DNA from: Neorhizobium petrolearium
GTDB lineage: Bacteria; Pseudomonadota; Alphaproteobacteria; Rhizobiales; Rhizobiaceae
Assembly (NCBI RefSeq): GCF_017873175.1
Contig: NZ_JAGGJW010000018.1
Coordinates: 1 to 64,000, forward strand
DNA length: 64,000 nucleotides
Direction: 5' to 3'
The first letter of the stretch is position 1, and the number at the start of each line of letters is the position of its first letter. A program made the position numbers and the translations under genes. Shown piece after piece: positions 18,645 to 26,796 of the stretch. The notes beneath the pieces were generated by a model. It made no database searches. It was not told the DNA's origin and was given only the letters and a program-made list of their open reading frames with translations.

Positions 18645-18802
18645 CATACGCGCATATCCGGACTGCTCGACCGCAATTGCAACCAAGCCCTCGCCTTCAA
18701 TTCGTAGGCACACCCTCGTTCGTCATCGGCGGGACAACCTTCGGCAGCGTCCTGGATAAAAAGGGACTGAAGGTGGCGATCGCCGAGGCCCGGGCAGCCT
18801 GA
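18645..18802 (+). pseudogene. C-terminal remnant of a DsbA-like thioredoxin-fold protein
   Basis: Translation gives LLDRNCNQALAFNS, then a stop. After a one-base shift it continues VGTPSFVIGG and a helix ending VAIAEARAA before TGA at 18800. This matches the end of DsbA-family proteins: the LDRN helix, the cis-proline loop GTPSFVIG and the last helix. There is no start codon or active-site CxxC. It is thus a decayed gene end with a frameshift near 18704, next to trxC and the sox cluster. Confidence 0.65.
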
Positions 18803-18989
18803 TTCATGATTGCAGGAAAGTTGGGGCTTGGCCGAACGCAGTCCGCCTCAACATCCTCGGCGCCGCACTGGACACGTTACCCAGTCCCGTTGCGGACGAT
18901 TGTTTCAGATCAATGAAACTGACCATGGATAGGATACTCCAAAACCGATACCGCGGGGTGGTAATGGACACCCGTCGCACGGAGGCATT

Positions 18990-19424
18990 ATGGCGAAGAT
19001 CGTCCCCTGCCCCAGCTGTGGGCAACTTAACCGGCTGGATGACAAGCGGGATAGAAAATTGGCCCATTGCCCGGCCTGCAAGTCGCCTCTTTTCACCGGC
19101 CGGCCGATCTCCCTGCACAAGGGAAATTTCGACCATCAGACTGGCTCCGACGATCTCCCGGTAGTCGTCGACTTTTGGGCATCGTGGTGTGGTCCCTGTC
19201 GTGCAATGGCTCCTGCCTTCGAGGCCGCTGCCGCTGATTTCGAGCCCAGGGTGCGATTCGCTAAGGTGGACACCGAAGCGGAACAAGGCCTTGCTCAAAA
19301 ATACGGAATTCAGGCCATTCCCACCCTGATATTGTTCAAGGGAGGAAGGGAACTCGCCCGGCGCAGCGGCGCAATCAGTGCCGGCGCGCTGAGGGAATGG
19401 CTGGAGCAAGCCGGCGTCGCATAA
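18990..19424 (+). CDS. trxC: thioredoxin 2
   Basis: 144 residues. The N-terminal zinc ribbon has two CxxC pairs (C7/C10 and C27/C30), followed by a thioredoxin domain with active site WCGPC (C67/C70) and cis-proline loop AIPTL. This two-part layout defines TrxC, a cytosolic zinc-binding thioredoxin that reduces disulfides under oxidative stress. GGAGG lies before the ATG. It is monocistronic and convergent with the DUF302 gene. Confidence 0.92.
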   Translation: MAKIVPCPSCGQLNRLDDKRDRKLAHCPACKSPLFTGRPISLHKGNFDHQTGSDDLPVVVDFWASWCGPCRAMAPAFEAAAADFEPRVRFAKVDTEAEQGLAQKYGIQAIPTLILFKGGRELARRSGAISAGALREWLEQAGVA

Positions 19425-19474
19425 ACTACCGATCTGCAGCAAGCTCCGAGCATCTGATTGGTGCGCTTATCCTG

Positions 19475-19933
19475 TCAATTACCGGATGCCTCGCGCACGA
19501 TGTCGTCAAGGATGCTGTTGACGTCATCCCGGGCCTCTCCTTCCGGTAGTCGGCGAAACCCGACCTTCACCGTTCCGGGCGCTGCCTCTGCCTCATAAAC
19601 AAAGAGCACGTAGGGACAGAAGCCGATGTTTGCGAGATCTGCCTCCATTGCCTTGCGGGAGACGGTCGCCGAACAGAACTGCATGAACTCCGCCTCGCGG
19701 TAGAGCACTTTCCCGGCGCCGACATCGCCTGCCGTACGCGCCAGCATCTCGGCGACGTGGCCGTGATAGTCCACCACATAGCCTCGATTGACGATAGCGT
19801 CCTCCAGATCCGCCAGTACCTCCGCAAAGGGTGCCTTGCTTTCATAGACCTTCAGAACGTCCGACGCCGTTGCCCCGGTACACCCCAGTGCCGCCGGCAC
19901 AGCGATCAGCGATGCCATCACGATCTTTATCAT
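19475..19933 (-). CDS. exported DUF302-family protein
   Basis: 152 residues with a Sec signal peptide (about 1-24, IAVPAALGCTGATAS) and a DUF302 domain. The ATG at 19933 follows GGGAGGAG; an extension to 19996 lacks a site. DUF302 proteins are found near sulfur-oxidation and metal-handling genes but have no settled biochemical role. This one is divergent from soxH over a 93-base AT-rich gap, so it may be co-regulated with sox genes. A second DUF302 protein is encoded at 34892-35281. Confidence 0.8.
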   Translation of the reverse strand: MIKIVMASLIAVPAALGCTGATASDVLKVYESKAPFAEVLADLEDAIVNRGYVVDYHGHVAEMLARTAGDVGAGKVLYREAEFMQFCSATVSRKAMEADLANIGFCPYVLFVYEAEAAPGTVKVGFRRLPEGEARDDVNSILDDIVREASGN

Positions 19934-20026
19934 CTTCTCCTCCCATATCCTCATCGCAGAAAAGATCAGCCTAGCCGAGACTTCAAAAACATGCAAAAAT
20001 ATAAATGTATAAATAGGAGGAGCATT

Positions 20027-20974
20027 ATGGCGTCGTTGAGTGTCTATGAGGCACCGGGGCGATCAAGCCGCAGGGGGTTTCTGGCGGGCAGTCTCGCCCT
20101 TGCGGCATCCGCAGGCCTGACAAGGCCGGCTCATGCGGTCGGTCGAGTCTCGATGGGCGACAGCGAACTCATCACGGTCAGCGACGGAACACTGACGTTA
20201 CCCATGGGATTCCTGTTTCCGGATGTTCCAAAGGATGAATTGCAGTCGTTCCTGATCGCCCAAAACATGCCGACCGATGCTCTGCATCCAGGCTGCAACG
20301 TAACGCTGCTCAGGCAGAAAGAGCGTCTGGCCATATTCGACGTCGGCTCAGGCGCCAATTTCATGCCGTCCGCCGGAATGCTTATCGACAATCTCGCCGC
20401 CGCCGACATCGACCCCGACAGCGTCACCGATGTTGTCTTCACCCACGCGCATCCGGATCACCTTTGGGGCGTAACCGATGATCTGGACGAGTTGGTCTTT
20501 GCCAATGCCCGTTATCACATCGGGCAAGCGGAATGGGACTTCTGGTCTTCGCCGAATGCCCTGCAAACCGTCTCGCCGGATCGGCAGACCTTTGTGGTCG
20601 GCGCCCAGAACAGGTTTGCCGCACTGACGGACCGGATCGCGTTCCTCAAGCCCGGGCGGGAGATCCTGTCAGGGGTCGAGGTCATCGATACCGCCGGCCA
20701 TACACCGGGGCATCTGTCCTTCATGGTCCATGGTAGCGGCGACCAGACACTGATTGCAGGCGACGCGCTCAGCAATACGGCCATATCTTTCCGACATCCG
20801 GAATGGCGTATGCGGAGCGATCATGATCCGGAGCGCGGCGTCGCGATGCGCCGGCAGTTGCTTGCTCGCCTCGCAGGCGACAAGGCGCGGATTATCGGCT
20901 ATCACTTTGACCACGAAGGAATTGGCCGCGTGGAGCGACGAGAAGGTGCCTACGCTTTTGTACCGGCGGCCTGA
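20027..20974 (+). CDS. soxH: SoxH-type metallo-beta-lactamase-fold protein
   Basis: 315 residues. A twin-arginine signal (SSRRGFLAGSLALAASAG) is followed by a metallo-beta-lactamase domain with the metal motif THAHPDH (H140, H142, D144, H145), GHTPGH and GDAL. Periplasmic MBL proteins of this type occur in sox clusters as SoxH; the exact reaction is not established, and hydrolysis of a thioester or persulfide-like intermediate has been proposed. The ATG at 20027 follows TAGGAGGAG. It is convergent with soxT. Confidence 0.82.
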   Translation: MASLSVYEAPGRSSRRGFLAGSLALAASAGLTRPAHAVGRVSMGDSELITVSDGTLTLPMGFLFPDVPKDELQSFLIAQNMPTDALHPGCNVTLLRQKERLAIFDVGSGANFMPSAGMLIDNLAAADIDPDSVTDVVFTHAHPDHLWGVTDDLDELVFANARYHIGQAEWDFWSSPNALQTVSPDRQTFVVGAQNRFAALTDRIAFLKPGREILSGVEVIDTAGHTPGHLSFMVHGSGDQTLIAGDALSNTAISFRHPEWRMRSDHDPERGVAMRRQLLARLAGDKARIIGYHFDHEGIGRVERREGAYAFVPAA

Positions 20975-20991
20975 GCGGCGACCGTCTCGAG

Positions 20992-22089
20992 CTATCGGTC
21001 AAGGCTGACGGAACTCTCTCGAAAGATGGCCAATCCGGAGCCCTCGATCAGATAGGCGAGACCGATTTTGGCACCGAGTGCTATCGAAGCGAAAGCAAGC
21101 GGTGCCGAGATGGCGAGTGCGGAAACGCCGGTAATCCCTTGTCCGATCGTGCACCCCATGGCGAATACGCCGCCGACCCCCATCAGGAGCGCGCCCAGCA
21201 GATGCCGGCTTAATTCCCGGGCATCGTCGCAGGCTTCCCAGCGCACGGTTCGGCGAACCTGCGCATTGATGGCAGAGCCGACGATGACGCCCATGACCAG
21301 GCCGACACCATAATCGGGGACACTCCCCGTAAATGTCATGAGTTGAAGCAGGGCATCGCCCACCGGAACGACGAAGGAGCCGGCTTCGAGCTGGACGATT
21401 TCGAAGGAATTCCTCGAGGCCAGAGTGGTGGCAACCCAGCCGAAGGTAATGACTGCTCCAATGATCATTCCCGCACCAATGGACCACCACCGACGCCGGT
21501 AATCGGAATCCCGGAATACCCAGCCGAACATGGCGAGCGCGACGATGCCGGCAATGGGAAGACGAAGATCGACGCCAATGAAGTAGGACGCAACAAGCCC
21601 GATGGATTGCCCGCCGGCAAATCCGAAGTCAATCGCAAGGTTGTCCACGATGGGCACACGCGCCTGGGCGATCAGCCCCTTCTGAGCGGATAGCGCGCTG
21701 ACGCCGAGGATGATGAGAACGACAAGGGATCGCAGGCTTCCGCCGCCAAGCCTGACGAGCGCGCCGAAGCCGCAGGTGCCGACGAGCGCCATGCCGAAAC
21801 CGAACATCACGCCACCCAGGATCGCTCCGGTCCAGGCGAAACTCGAACGGATGTAGAAGCTCTCGTCGGATACGGCAAGCCCTAGGGCCTGAAAGCTCTG
21901 GGTCAGGACAAGAGCCGTCGCAGCGGCGAGAATCCAGGTTCTCAGGCCGGTGCTGTCGTTGGCATACCAATAGCGCTCCAACGCGGACATCGTGCAGAAA
22001 CGCTGATTGCGGGCCACAAATCCGAGCACGCAACCGGCAAGCAGCCCGGCAACGGGCAAGAACCACGCCGATGCAACGATATTCTCCAT
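20992..22089 (-). CDS. soxT: YeeE/YedE-type sulfur-compound transporter
   Basis: 365 residues, very hydrophobic, about ten TM helices. It contains the family Cys motifs near the N terminus (RNQRFCTMSAL) and further on (GTCGFGALVRLGGGSLRSL; AMGCTIGQGITG). YeeE/YedE proteins import thiosulfate or related sulfur compounds; the sox-linked member is called SoxT. The ATG at 22089 has GGGAGG 6 bases upstream. It lies downstream of soxR, separated by two hairpins. Confidence 0.85.
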   Translation of the reverse strand: MENIVASAWFLPVAGLLAGCVLGFVARNQRFCTMSALERYWYANDSTGLRTWILAAATALVLTQSFQALGLAVSDESFYIRSSFAWTGAILGGVMFGFGMALVGTCGFGALVRLGGGSLRSLVVLIILGVSALSAQKGLIAQARVPIVDNLAIDFGFAGGQSIGLVASYFIGVDLRLPIAGIVALAMFGWVFRDSDYRRRWWSIGAGMIIGAVITFGWVATTLASRNSFEIVQLEAGSFVVPVGDALLQLMTFTGSVPDYGVGLVMGVIVGSAINAQVRRTVRWEACDDARELSRHLLGALLMGVGGVFAMGCTIGQGITGVSALAISAPLAFASIALGAKIGLAYLIEGSGLAIFRESSVSLDR

Positions 22090-22100
22090 TTTATCCTCCC

Positions 22101-22120
22101 GCGAACCCTCCCCGGTTCGC
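22101..22120 (-). repeat. hairpin immediately upstream of the soxT ribosome-binding site
   Basis: A 7-bp stem, GCGAACC and GGTTCGC, with a 6-base loop abuts the GGGAGG of soxT. With the larger hairpin at 22126-22161 it makes a tandem structure between soxR and soxT. It could affect soxT translation or transcript stability. Confidence 0.5.
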
Positions 22121-22125
22121 AAAGG

Positions 22126-22161
22126 TCGTAACACCAGTCCCTCCGTTGACTGGTGTTACGA
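22126..22161 (-). repeat. perfect 14-bp inverted repeat at the end of soxR
   Basis: TCGTAACACCAGTC and GACTGGTGTTACGA surround an 8-base loop; the second arm covers the soxR stop codon (22156-22158). On the minus strand it forms a strong hairpin without a clear U run, so it is either a partial terminator limiting soxT or an mRNA processing site. Confidence 0.65.
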
Positions 22162-22512
22162 TGGCTTCTCACCCTGTCGCACCGGTGCGCAGAAGAGCTC
22201 GTAGAGAGAGCCTATCACGGGTGCGATCTCCTTGTTGGCAAGTGAATAGTAGATCACACGCCCATCCCGGCGGGTCGTGACAAGGCGATCGAAACGGAGG
22301 CGCGCCAGTTGCTGCGATACGGCGGCCTGCGGCATTCCCATCGTGTTTTCCAGCTCCGAGACTGATTTTTCGCCTTCGGTGAGCAGGCACAGGATCAGCA
22401 ATCGGTCCTCGTGCGACAAAGCCTTGAGCAGCTCACTCGCCTTTCGCGCCTGCGCGAAGAGCTTCTCCCGCTCTTCCGGCGTTTGCAGCGTGTTCAACTG
22501 TGGCAGGCTCAT
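22156..22512 (-). CDS. soxR: SoxR, ArsR-family thiol-based repressor of sox genes
   Basis: 118 residues, an ArsR winged helix with recognition region MGMPQAAVSQQLARLR. Two cysteines, C42 (LLILCLLTEG) and C108 (YELFCAPV), sit at the spacing of the Cys pair that senses persulfides in SqrR-type ArsR proteins. That places it as a sulfide/thiosulfate-responsive repressor rather than a metal sensor. SoxR of Pseudaminobacter binds between soxS and soxV and between soxW and soxX; similar intergenic regions exist here with AT-rich dyads. It follows soxS on the same strand. Confidence 0.9.
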   Translation of the reverse strand: MSLPQLNTLQTPEEREKLFAQARKASELLKALSHEDRLLILCLLTEGEKSVSELENTMGMPQAAVSQQLARLRFDRLVTTRRDGRVIYYSLANKEIAPVIGSLYELFCAPVRQGEKPS

Positions 22513-22578
22513 TCGCCCGTACCTCCTATTTCACATCCGCGCCTATATTGGCAGAAAGGACCGCGCAATGTCCATTTC

Positions 22579-22958
22579 CTACGGAAGCTTGGCGATCAAC
22601 TCATCGATTGAAAACCAGAAAAACTCATCTCCCGCGTAGCCACGCAGGCGGCCGATCTCTCGCCCTCATCCATCAGGATGAAAGTCGGCGTAAACCGCTC
22701 CCGCTGTATATGGTCGAGATCCTCAGGCCACGCTTCGGTGATGTCAACGCGGCGAAGAGGCGCGCGTGCCCCCTCTTCCGTCTTCGGCCATGCGGGGGCA
22801 ATCTCGGCGTTGAAGCGTGCGCACCAGACGCAACCCGGCTGCTCCAGCATGACCAGTTCGGCCGCCTTCCCCGAAGTCGCACCGGCGAGGATGAGCACCG
22901 CAAGAAGGGTCGATTTCCGCAAGGATGGGGAAGCGTCCGAAATCATCATTTGCAACAT
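22579..22958 (-). pseudogene. soxS: soxS (periplasmic thioredoxin) with a one-base frameshift
   Basis: The open frame from 22958 gives a signal anchor, then LVMLEQPGCVWCARFNAEI with the CxxC active site, and up to TPTFILMDEG the family sequence. It then runs into unrelated residues and stops at 22596. Shifting one base near 22663-22665 (a GGG run on the coding strand) restores the expected end: REIGRLRGYAGDEFFW and IDELIAKLP, stop at 22579. SoxS keeps the Sox cycle active through SoxY reduction in Paracoccus. The catalytic part is intact but the last third is lost unless this is a sequencing error. The start is uncertain: ATGs at 22958, 22949 and 22946 all lack a good site. Confidence 0.75.
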
Positions 22959-22980
22959 ATAGCATTTTCTGAATACATGT
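22955..22980. promoter_or_regulatory. candidate SoxR operator between soxS and soxV
   Basis: Near-palindrome ACATATA-N12-TACATGT lies in the divergent soxS/soxV gap and overlaps the first possible soxS ATG. It shares ATATAG-N7-TGAATA with the dyad upstream of soxC (28531-28555). Confidence 0.5.
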
Positions 22981-23019
22981 GGCAATGCTGTGATGCAGGG
23001 GGGTCTTGGGAGGGATCGA

Positions 23020-23754
23020 ATGCTTGATGTCAGCGTGGGGGGCGCGTTACTGGCTGGGTTGCTGTCATTCGTATCGCCTTGCGTTCTGCCCATCGTTCCA
23101 CCTTACCTGGCCTGGCTTGCGGGGGTGAGCTTCGATCGATTGCGGGATGCCCAGCCGAACCTGGCCGACCGGCGGCAGGTCATACTTTCAGCAGTCTCTT
23201 TCGTTGCCGGCTTCTCGACGGTTTTCGTTGCCCTGGGTGCGACAGCGAGCCTGATCGGCAAGATGATTGCCCAATATTTCAATGTGCTTTCGGTAGCGGC
23301 AGGCGTGGTGATCATCGTCATGGGCCTGCACTTCCTCAAAATCCTTCAGATCGGGATGCTCTATCGGGAAGCCCGGGTACAGGTTACGGAGAAGCCTGCA
23401 GGTTTGGTTGGCGCCTTTTTGATGGGTCTGGCCTTCGCCTTCGGCTGGACGCCGTGCGTGGGACCGGTTCTGGCCGCAATTCTGTTCGTCGCCGGGGGAG
23501 AAGGGACGGCGGTGCGCGGAAGTATTCTGCTGGCTGCCTATTCCCTTGGCATCGGACTGCCCTTCATCGCTTCGGCCGTTTTCGCCAGCCGGTTCCTCGG
23601 TTGGGCGGCGCGCTTCCGGCGACACATGCGTAAAGTGGAGGTCGCGCTCGGAGTGTTCCTGATCGTGACGGGCCTGCTTTTCATGACCGGACAGATGTCG
23701 ACGATTTCGCTTTGGCTCCTCGAGACTTTTCCAGCGTTTCAAACAATTGGGTAG
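23020..23754 (+). CDS. soxV: SoxV, CcdA-type thiol-disulfide transmembrane protein
   Basis: 244 residues with six predicted TM helices and the two conserved Cys positions of CcdA proteins (SFVSPCVLPIVPP and FGWTPCVGPVLA). It carries electrons from cytoplasmic thioredoxin across the membrane to SoxW/SoxS, needed for thiosulfate oxidation. GGGAGGG lies before the ATG at 23020; an in-frame start at 22990 has no such site. It is divergent from soxS. Confidence 0.92.
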   Translation: MLDVSVGGALLAGLLSFVSPCVLPIVPPYLAWLAGVSFDRLRDAQPNLADRRQVILSAVSFVAGFSTVFVALGATASLIGKMIAQYFNVLSVAAGVVIIVMGLHFLKILQIGMLYREARVQVTEKPAGLVGAFLMGLAFAFGWTPCVGPVLAAILFVAGGEGTAVRGSILLAAYSLGIGLPFIASAVFASRFLGWAARFRRHMRKVEVALGVFLIVTGLLFMTGQMSTISLWLLETFPAFQTIG

Positions 23755-23763
23755 GAGGTCGCA

Positions 23764-24354
23764 ATGCTGCAGTTCGTTTTTCTGACGTTCTTCGCCCTCT
23801 TCGTCAGTGCTTCCGCCGAAGCGGCTGCAACGATCGGCGAGGACGGCCTTCACAAGGAAGAGTGGTTTTCGACGACCTTTCGCGACATCGCGGAGGATAT
23901 TGCCGAAGCCAAAGCCCAGGGTAAGCGCCTAGCGATCGTGTTCGAGCAGCGAGGCTGTATCTATTGCCGCCAGATGCACGAGAAGATTCTCTCCGATCCG
24001 GAGGTGCGCGACTACATCAAAGCCAACTTCCTCGTCGTTCAGTACAACATGTTCGGCGATGAGGAAGTGACGGACCTCGACGGCGAGGTGCTAACGGAAA
24101 AAACCGCTGCCCGCAAATGGGGTTATATCTTCACGCCGACGATTGTCTTCCTTCCCGAAGATGCCGGGGCCCGGGTCTCCGCCAGCAAAGCTGCAGTCGC
24201 CACGATGCCGGGAGCTTTCGGCAAATGGACCTTCCTCAACATGTTCCGGTGGGTGCGCGAAAAGGGGTACGAAGGAAACGAACATTTCCAGACCTATCAC
24301 GCGCGCATTATCCAGGAACTCCGCAAGTCGGGGAAGCTCATCGGTGAGGACTGA
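23764..24354 (+). CDS. soxW: SoxW, periplasmic thioredoxin
   Basis: 196 residues: a signal peptide (about 1-21, SASAEAAA) and a thioredoxin-like domain with active site GCIYCRQM, followed by the cis-proline loop (FTPTIVFL) and the long C-terminal helix region typical of SoxW. It receives electrons from SoxV, 9 bases upstream. Confidence 0.9.
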   Translation: MLQFVFLTFFALFVSASAEAAATIGEDGLHKEEWFSTTFRDIAEDIAEAKAQGKRLAIVFEQRGCIYCRQMHEKILSDPEVRDYIKANFLVVQYNMFGDEEVTDLDGEVLTEKTAARKWGYIFTPTIVFLPEDAGARVSASKAAVATMPGAFGKWTFLNMFRWVREKGYEGNEHFQTYHARIIQELRKSGKLIGED

Positions 24355-24370
24355 TGCGTGTCGGCAGCCG

Positions 24371-24390
24371 ATATATTCAAAGATTTATAT
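24371..24390. promoter_or_regulatory. candidate SoxR operator between soxW and soxX
   Basis: ATATA-N10-TATAT dyad containing TATTCA (complement TGAATA) in an AT-rich gap of otherwise GC-rich DNA. SoxR of Pseudaminobacter binds the equivalent soxW-soxX gap. The spacing differs by 2 from the soxS/V and soxC dyads, which weakens the match. Confidence 0.35.
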
Positions 24391-24478
24391 TTTTCTATTG
24401 ATGGCCGTTGAACATAGCGCTATCGTAAAAATGGAGGCTTGAACCGGTCGTACCGGTTCGGTGAGTTTGGGAGGACTC

Positions 24479-24946
24479 ATGACAATGAAGCGTTTCCTGA
24501 CCTGTGTCGCGGTGCCTGCTTTCTTGTGCAGTCAGGCTGCGGCGGTAGAAATTGCGCCGGACGCCGTCAAGATCGATGAAATGAAGGTCTCCCAGTCTCT
24601 GACTGGTGCGACCGGGAATGCCGAAGAGGGCGCGAAAGTTCTGGCGAATCGCGGCCTTGGAAATTGTCTTGCCTGTCATGTCGTCACGCCGCTTGCCAAG
24701 GAACAGTTTCACGGCAACGTAGCCCCTGCCCTGGATGGCGTCGCCGACCGCTGGTCCGAAGCCGAACTGCGCGCAATCGTGGTCGACGCCAAGCGGGTTT
24801 TCTCCGAAGAGACGGTCATGCCCGCCTTCTACAGCCTCGACGTCGGCATCAACGTCCGCAAGGACCTGGCTGGCAAGACGATATTGACGGCACAGCAGGT
24901 CGAGGACGTCGTCGCCTATCTCACGACGCTGAAGGGCTCGAACTAA
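24479..24946 (+). CDS. soxX: SoxX, monohaem cytochrome c of the SoxAX complex
   Basis: 155 residues: a signal peptide (about 1-22), haem motif CLACH (C63/C66/H67) and a distal Met in ETVMPAFY. SoxX accepts electrons when SoxA joins thiosulfate to the SoxY cysteine. GGGAGG lies before the ATG at 24479. It is the first gene of the soxXYZAB run. Confidence 0.93.
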   Translation: MTMKRFLTCVAVPAFLCSQAAAVEIAPDAVKIDEMKVSQSLTGATGNAEEGAKVLANRGLGNCLACHVVTPLAKEQFHGNVAPALDGVADRWSEAELRAIVVDAKRVFSEETVMPAFYSLDVGINVRKDLAGKTILTAQQVEDVVAYLTTLKGSN

Positions 24947-24970
24947 TTTTCCGGAAGAGGAGATGAATTT

Positions 24971-25420
24971 ATGAAGATCAACAGGCGACATATGCTGAGC
25001 CTTTCGGCGGGCGCAGCACTCTTCTCGATAGCGGGACATCGCTCCGCATGGGCGGATGTCCCGGCTGCCGAAAAGCGAATTATGGACTTTGCAGGCGGCA
25101 AAACGCCTGCATCCGGCAAGATCACCCTGACTGCACCGGAGATCGCCGAGAACGGCAACACGGTCCCGATCTCGGTAAACGTCGAAAGCGCGATGACTGG
25201 CGGAGACATGGTCGACTCCGTCATCATCGTCGCGGATGGCAATCCGAATCCGGAAGTGGCGACCTTTCACTTCACCGCACTGAGTGGCACGGCTGTCGCG
25301 ACGACCCGCATGCGCCTCGCCAAGACACAGAACGTCATCGCCGTCGCAAAGATGGCCGACGGCTCGGTGTTCATGGACAAGAAGGAAGTCAAGGTGACGA
25401 TCGGCGGTTGCGGCGGCTGA
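24971..25420 (+). CDS. soxY: SoxY, sulfur carrier protein
   Basis: 149 residues. The twin-arginine-like N terminus (KINRRHMLSLSAGAA) is cleaved near AWA. It ends in the diagnostic swinging arm GGCGG, where C147 carries the sulfur intermediates through the Sox cycle. It forms a heterodimer with SoxZ, encoded next. Confidence 0.95.
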   Translation: MKINRRHMLSLSAGAALFSIAGHRSAWADVPAAEKRIMDFAGGKTPASGKITLTAPEIAENGNTVPISVNVESAMTGGDMVDSVIIVADGNPNPEVATFHFTALSGTAVATTRMRLAKTQNVIAVAKMADGSVFMDKKEVKVTIGGCGG

Positions 25421-25450
25421 CGACAACAGAGGTGGAAGGAGACTAGTCAA

Positions 25451-25780
25451 ATGGCAGCGCAACCAAAACCGCGTATCAAGGTTCCGAAGGAAGCGAAAGC
25501 TGGCGAGGTGGTGTCGATAAAGACCCTCATCAGCCATGAGATGGAATCGGGCCAGCGCAAGGACAAGGACGGCAAGGTCATCCCGCGCAAGATCATCAAC
25601 AAATTTGCATGCGAGTTCAACGGAACTCCCGTTTTCTCCTGCGATATCGATCCGGCGATCTCGGCCAATCCCTACTTCGAGTTCAGCGCAAAACTGACCG
25701 AAAGCGGCACGTTCAAATTCACGTGGATCGACGACGATGGCGCTATCTACACGGATGAACAGAAGATCACCGTAAACTGA
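25451..25780 (+). CDS. soxZ: SoxZ, partner of SoxY
   Basis: 109 residues without a signal peptide; it is exported by riding with SoxY. The immunoglobulin-like fold typical of SoxZ is suggested by RIKVPKEAKAGEVVSIKTL and the end GAIYTDEQKITVN. It follows soxY by 30 bases, in the usual YZ order. Confidence 0.94.
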   Translation: MAAQPKPRIKVPKEAKAGEVVSIKTLISHEMESGQRKDKDGKVIPRKIINKFACEFNGTPVFSCDIDPAISANPYFEFSAKLTESGTFKFTWIDDDGAIYTDEQKITVN

Positions 25781-25865
25781 GCATGCATTCGCTGCAACGG
25801 GCGGCGAGTGCACACCCATCGGTCGTCATCGCCTTATTGGGGGGGTTATCTTGGGAGGGATAACG

Positions 25866-26720
25866 ATGAAGAGACTATCCGTCTTGCTGCTGGTGTCGGT
25901 GGCATCTATCTCGGGATTGGCAGTGATGGCCTACGCCGATCCTGTCGATGATACCCTGACCATCGACGATCGCGAGATGATCATAAGGGCGAAGGCGCCG
26001 AAAGGGCATCCGTTCGATGAAGTGCTGTCCGGTTGGCTTTTCCGGGAGTCGGAAACCCGTGCGACGGAAGCCGATTCGTTCGCCAATCCGGGAATGCTTG
26101 CGGTGGAACGCGGCGAGGAACTCTGGAACACCGTCGATGGATCGATGGGGAAATCCTGTTCCTCTTGCCACAATGATGCATCCGCGACGATGAAGGATGT
26201 CGGCGCGCATTTCCCCAAGTGGGATGCGAAGGCCAGGAAGCCCGTCAACATCGAGATGAAGATCAATGACTGTCGTACCGAACGTATGGGCGCCGAACCC
26301 TACAAGTTCGACGCGGAGGAGCAGGTGGCGCTGACCACCTATATCAAGCACCAGTCCTTGGGCACTCCGGTGCAGATCGACCTGTCTGAGGGCGAGATGC
26401 AGTCGTGGTGGGAGAAGGGCAAGGAACTCTACTATACCCGTACGGGCCAGTTGGATTTCTCCTGTGCCTCCTGTCATGAGAAAAGCATGGGCAAGTTCAT
26501 TCGCGCCGATCACCTCAGCCAGGGGCAGGTCAACGGATTTCCGACTTACCGCTTCAACACCGCCGGCATGGTCTCCCTCCACAATCGCTTCCGCGGTTGC
26601 ATCCGGGATACCCGCGCCGAAATGCCAAAGGCCTTTTCGGACGAATTGATGGCGCTTGAGGTCTACGTCACCTGGCGCGGCACCGGCCTTTCGGTCGAGA
26701 CGCCTGCGGTTCGCCAATAA
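25866..26720 (+). CDS. soxA: SoxA, dihaem L-cysteine S-thiosulfotransferase subunit
   Basis: 284 residues: a signal peptide (about 1-24), haem motifs CSSCH (C98-H102) and CASCH (C200-H204), and the active-site Cys ligand C245 in RFRGCIRDTRAE. It therefore has the two-haem form. With SoxX it attaches thiosulfate to SoxY. The ATG at 25866 follows GGGAGGG. Confidence 0.95.
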   Translation: MKRLSVLLLVSVASISGLAVMAYADPVDDTLTIDDREMIIRAKAPKGHPFDEVLSGWLFRESETRATEADSFANPGMLAVERGEELWNTVDGSMGKSCSSCHNDASATMKDVGAHFPKWDAKARKPVNIEMKINDCRTERMGAEPYKFDAEEQVALTTYIKHQSLGTPVQIDLSEGEMQSWWEKGKELYYTRTGQLDFSCASCHEKSMGKFIRADHLSQGQVNGFPTYRFNTAGMVSLHNRFRGCIRDTRAEMPKAFSDELMALEVYVTWRGTGLSVETPAVRQ

Positions 26721-26796
26721 CAGGACCGAAGACCAAAATAGTTTCTCATGCGCGGAGGGTTCGAAGCCGTCCCTTCCCCTGGTTATGGAGTCCTTG

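Noticed and set aside
24395..25819. 474-residue open frame on the minus strand across soxX, soxY and soxZ
   Set aside because: Antisense shadow: the plus-strand frames match sox proteins with haem and GGCGG motifs, while the minus frame has no recognisable domain.
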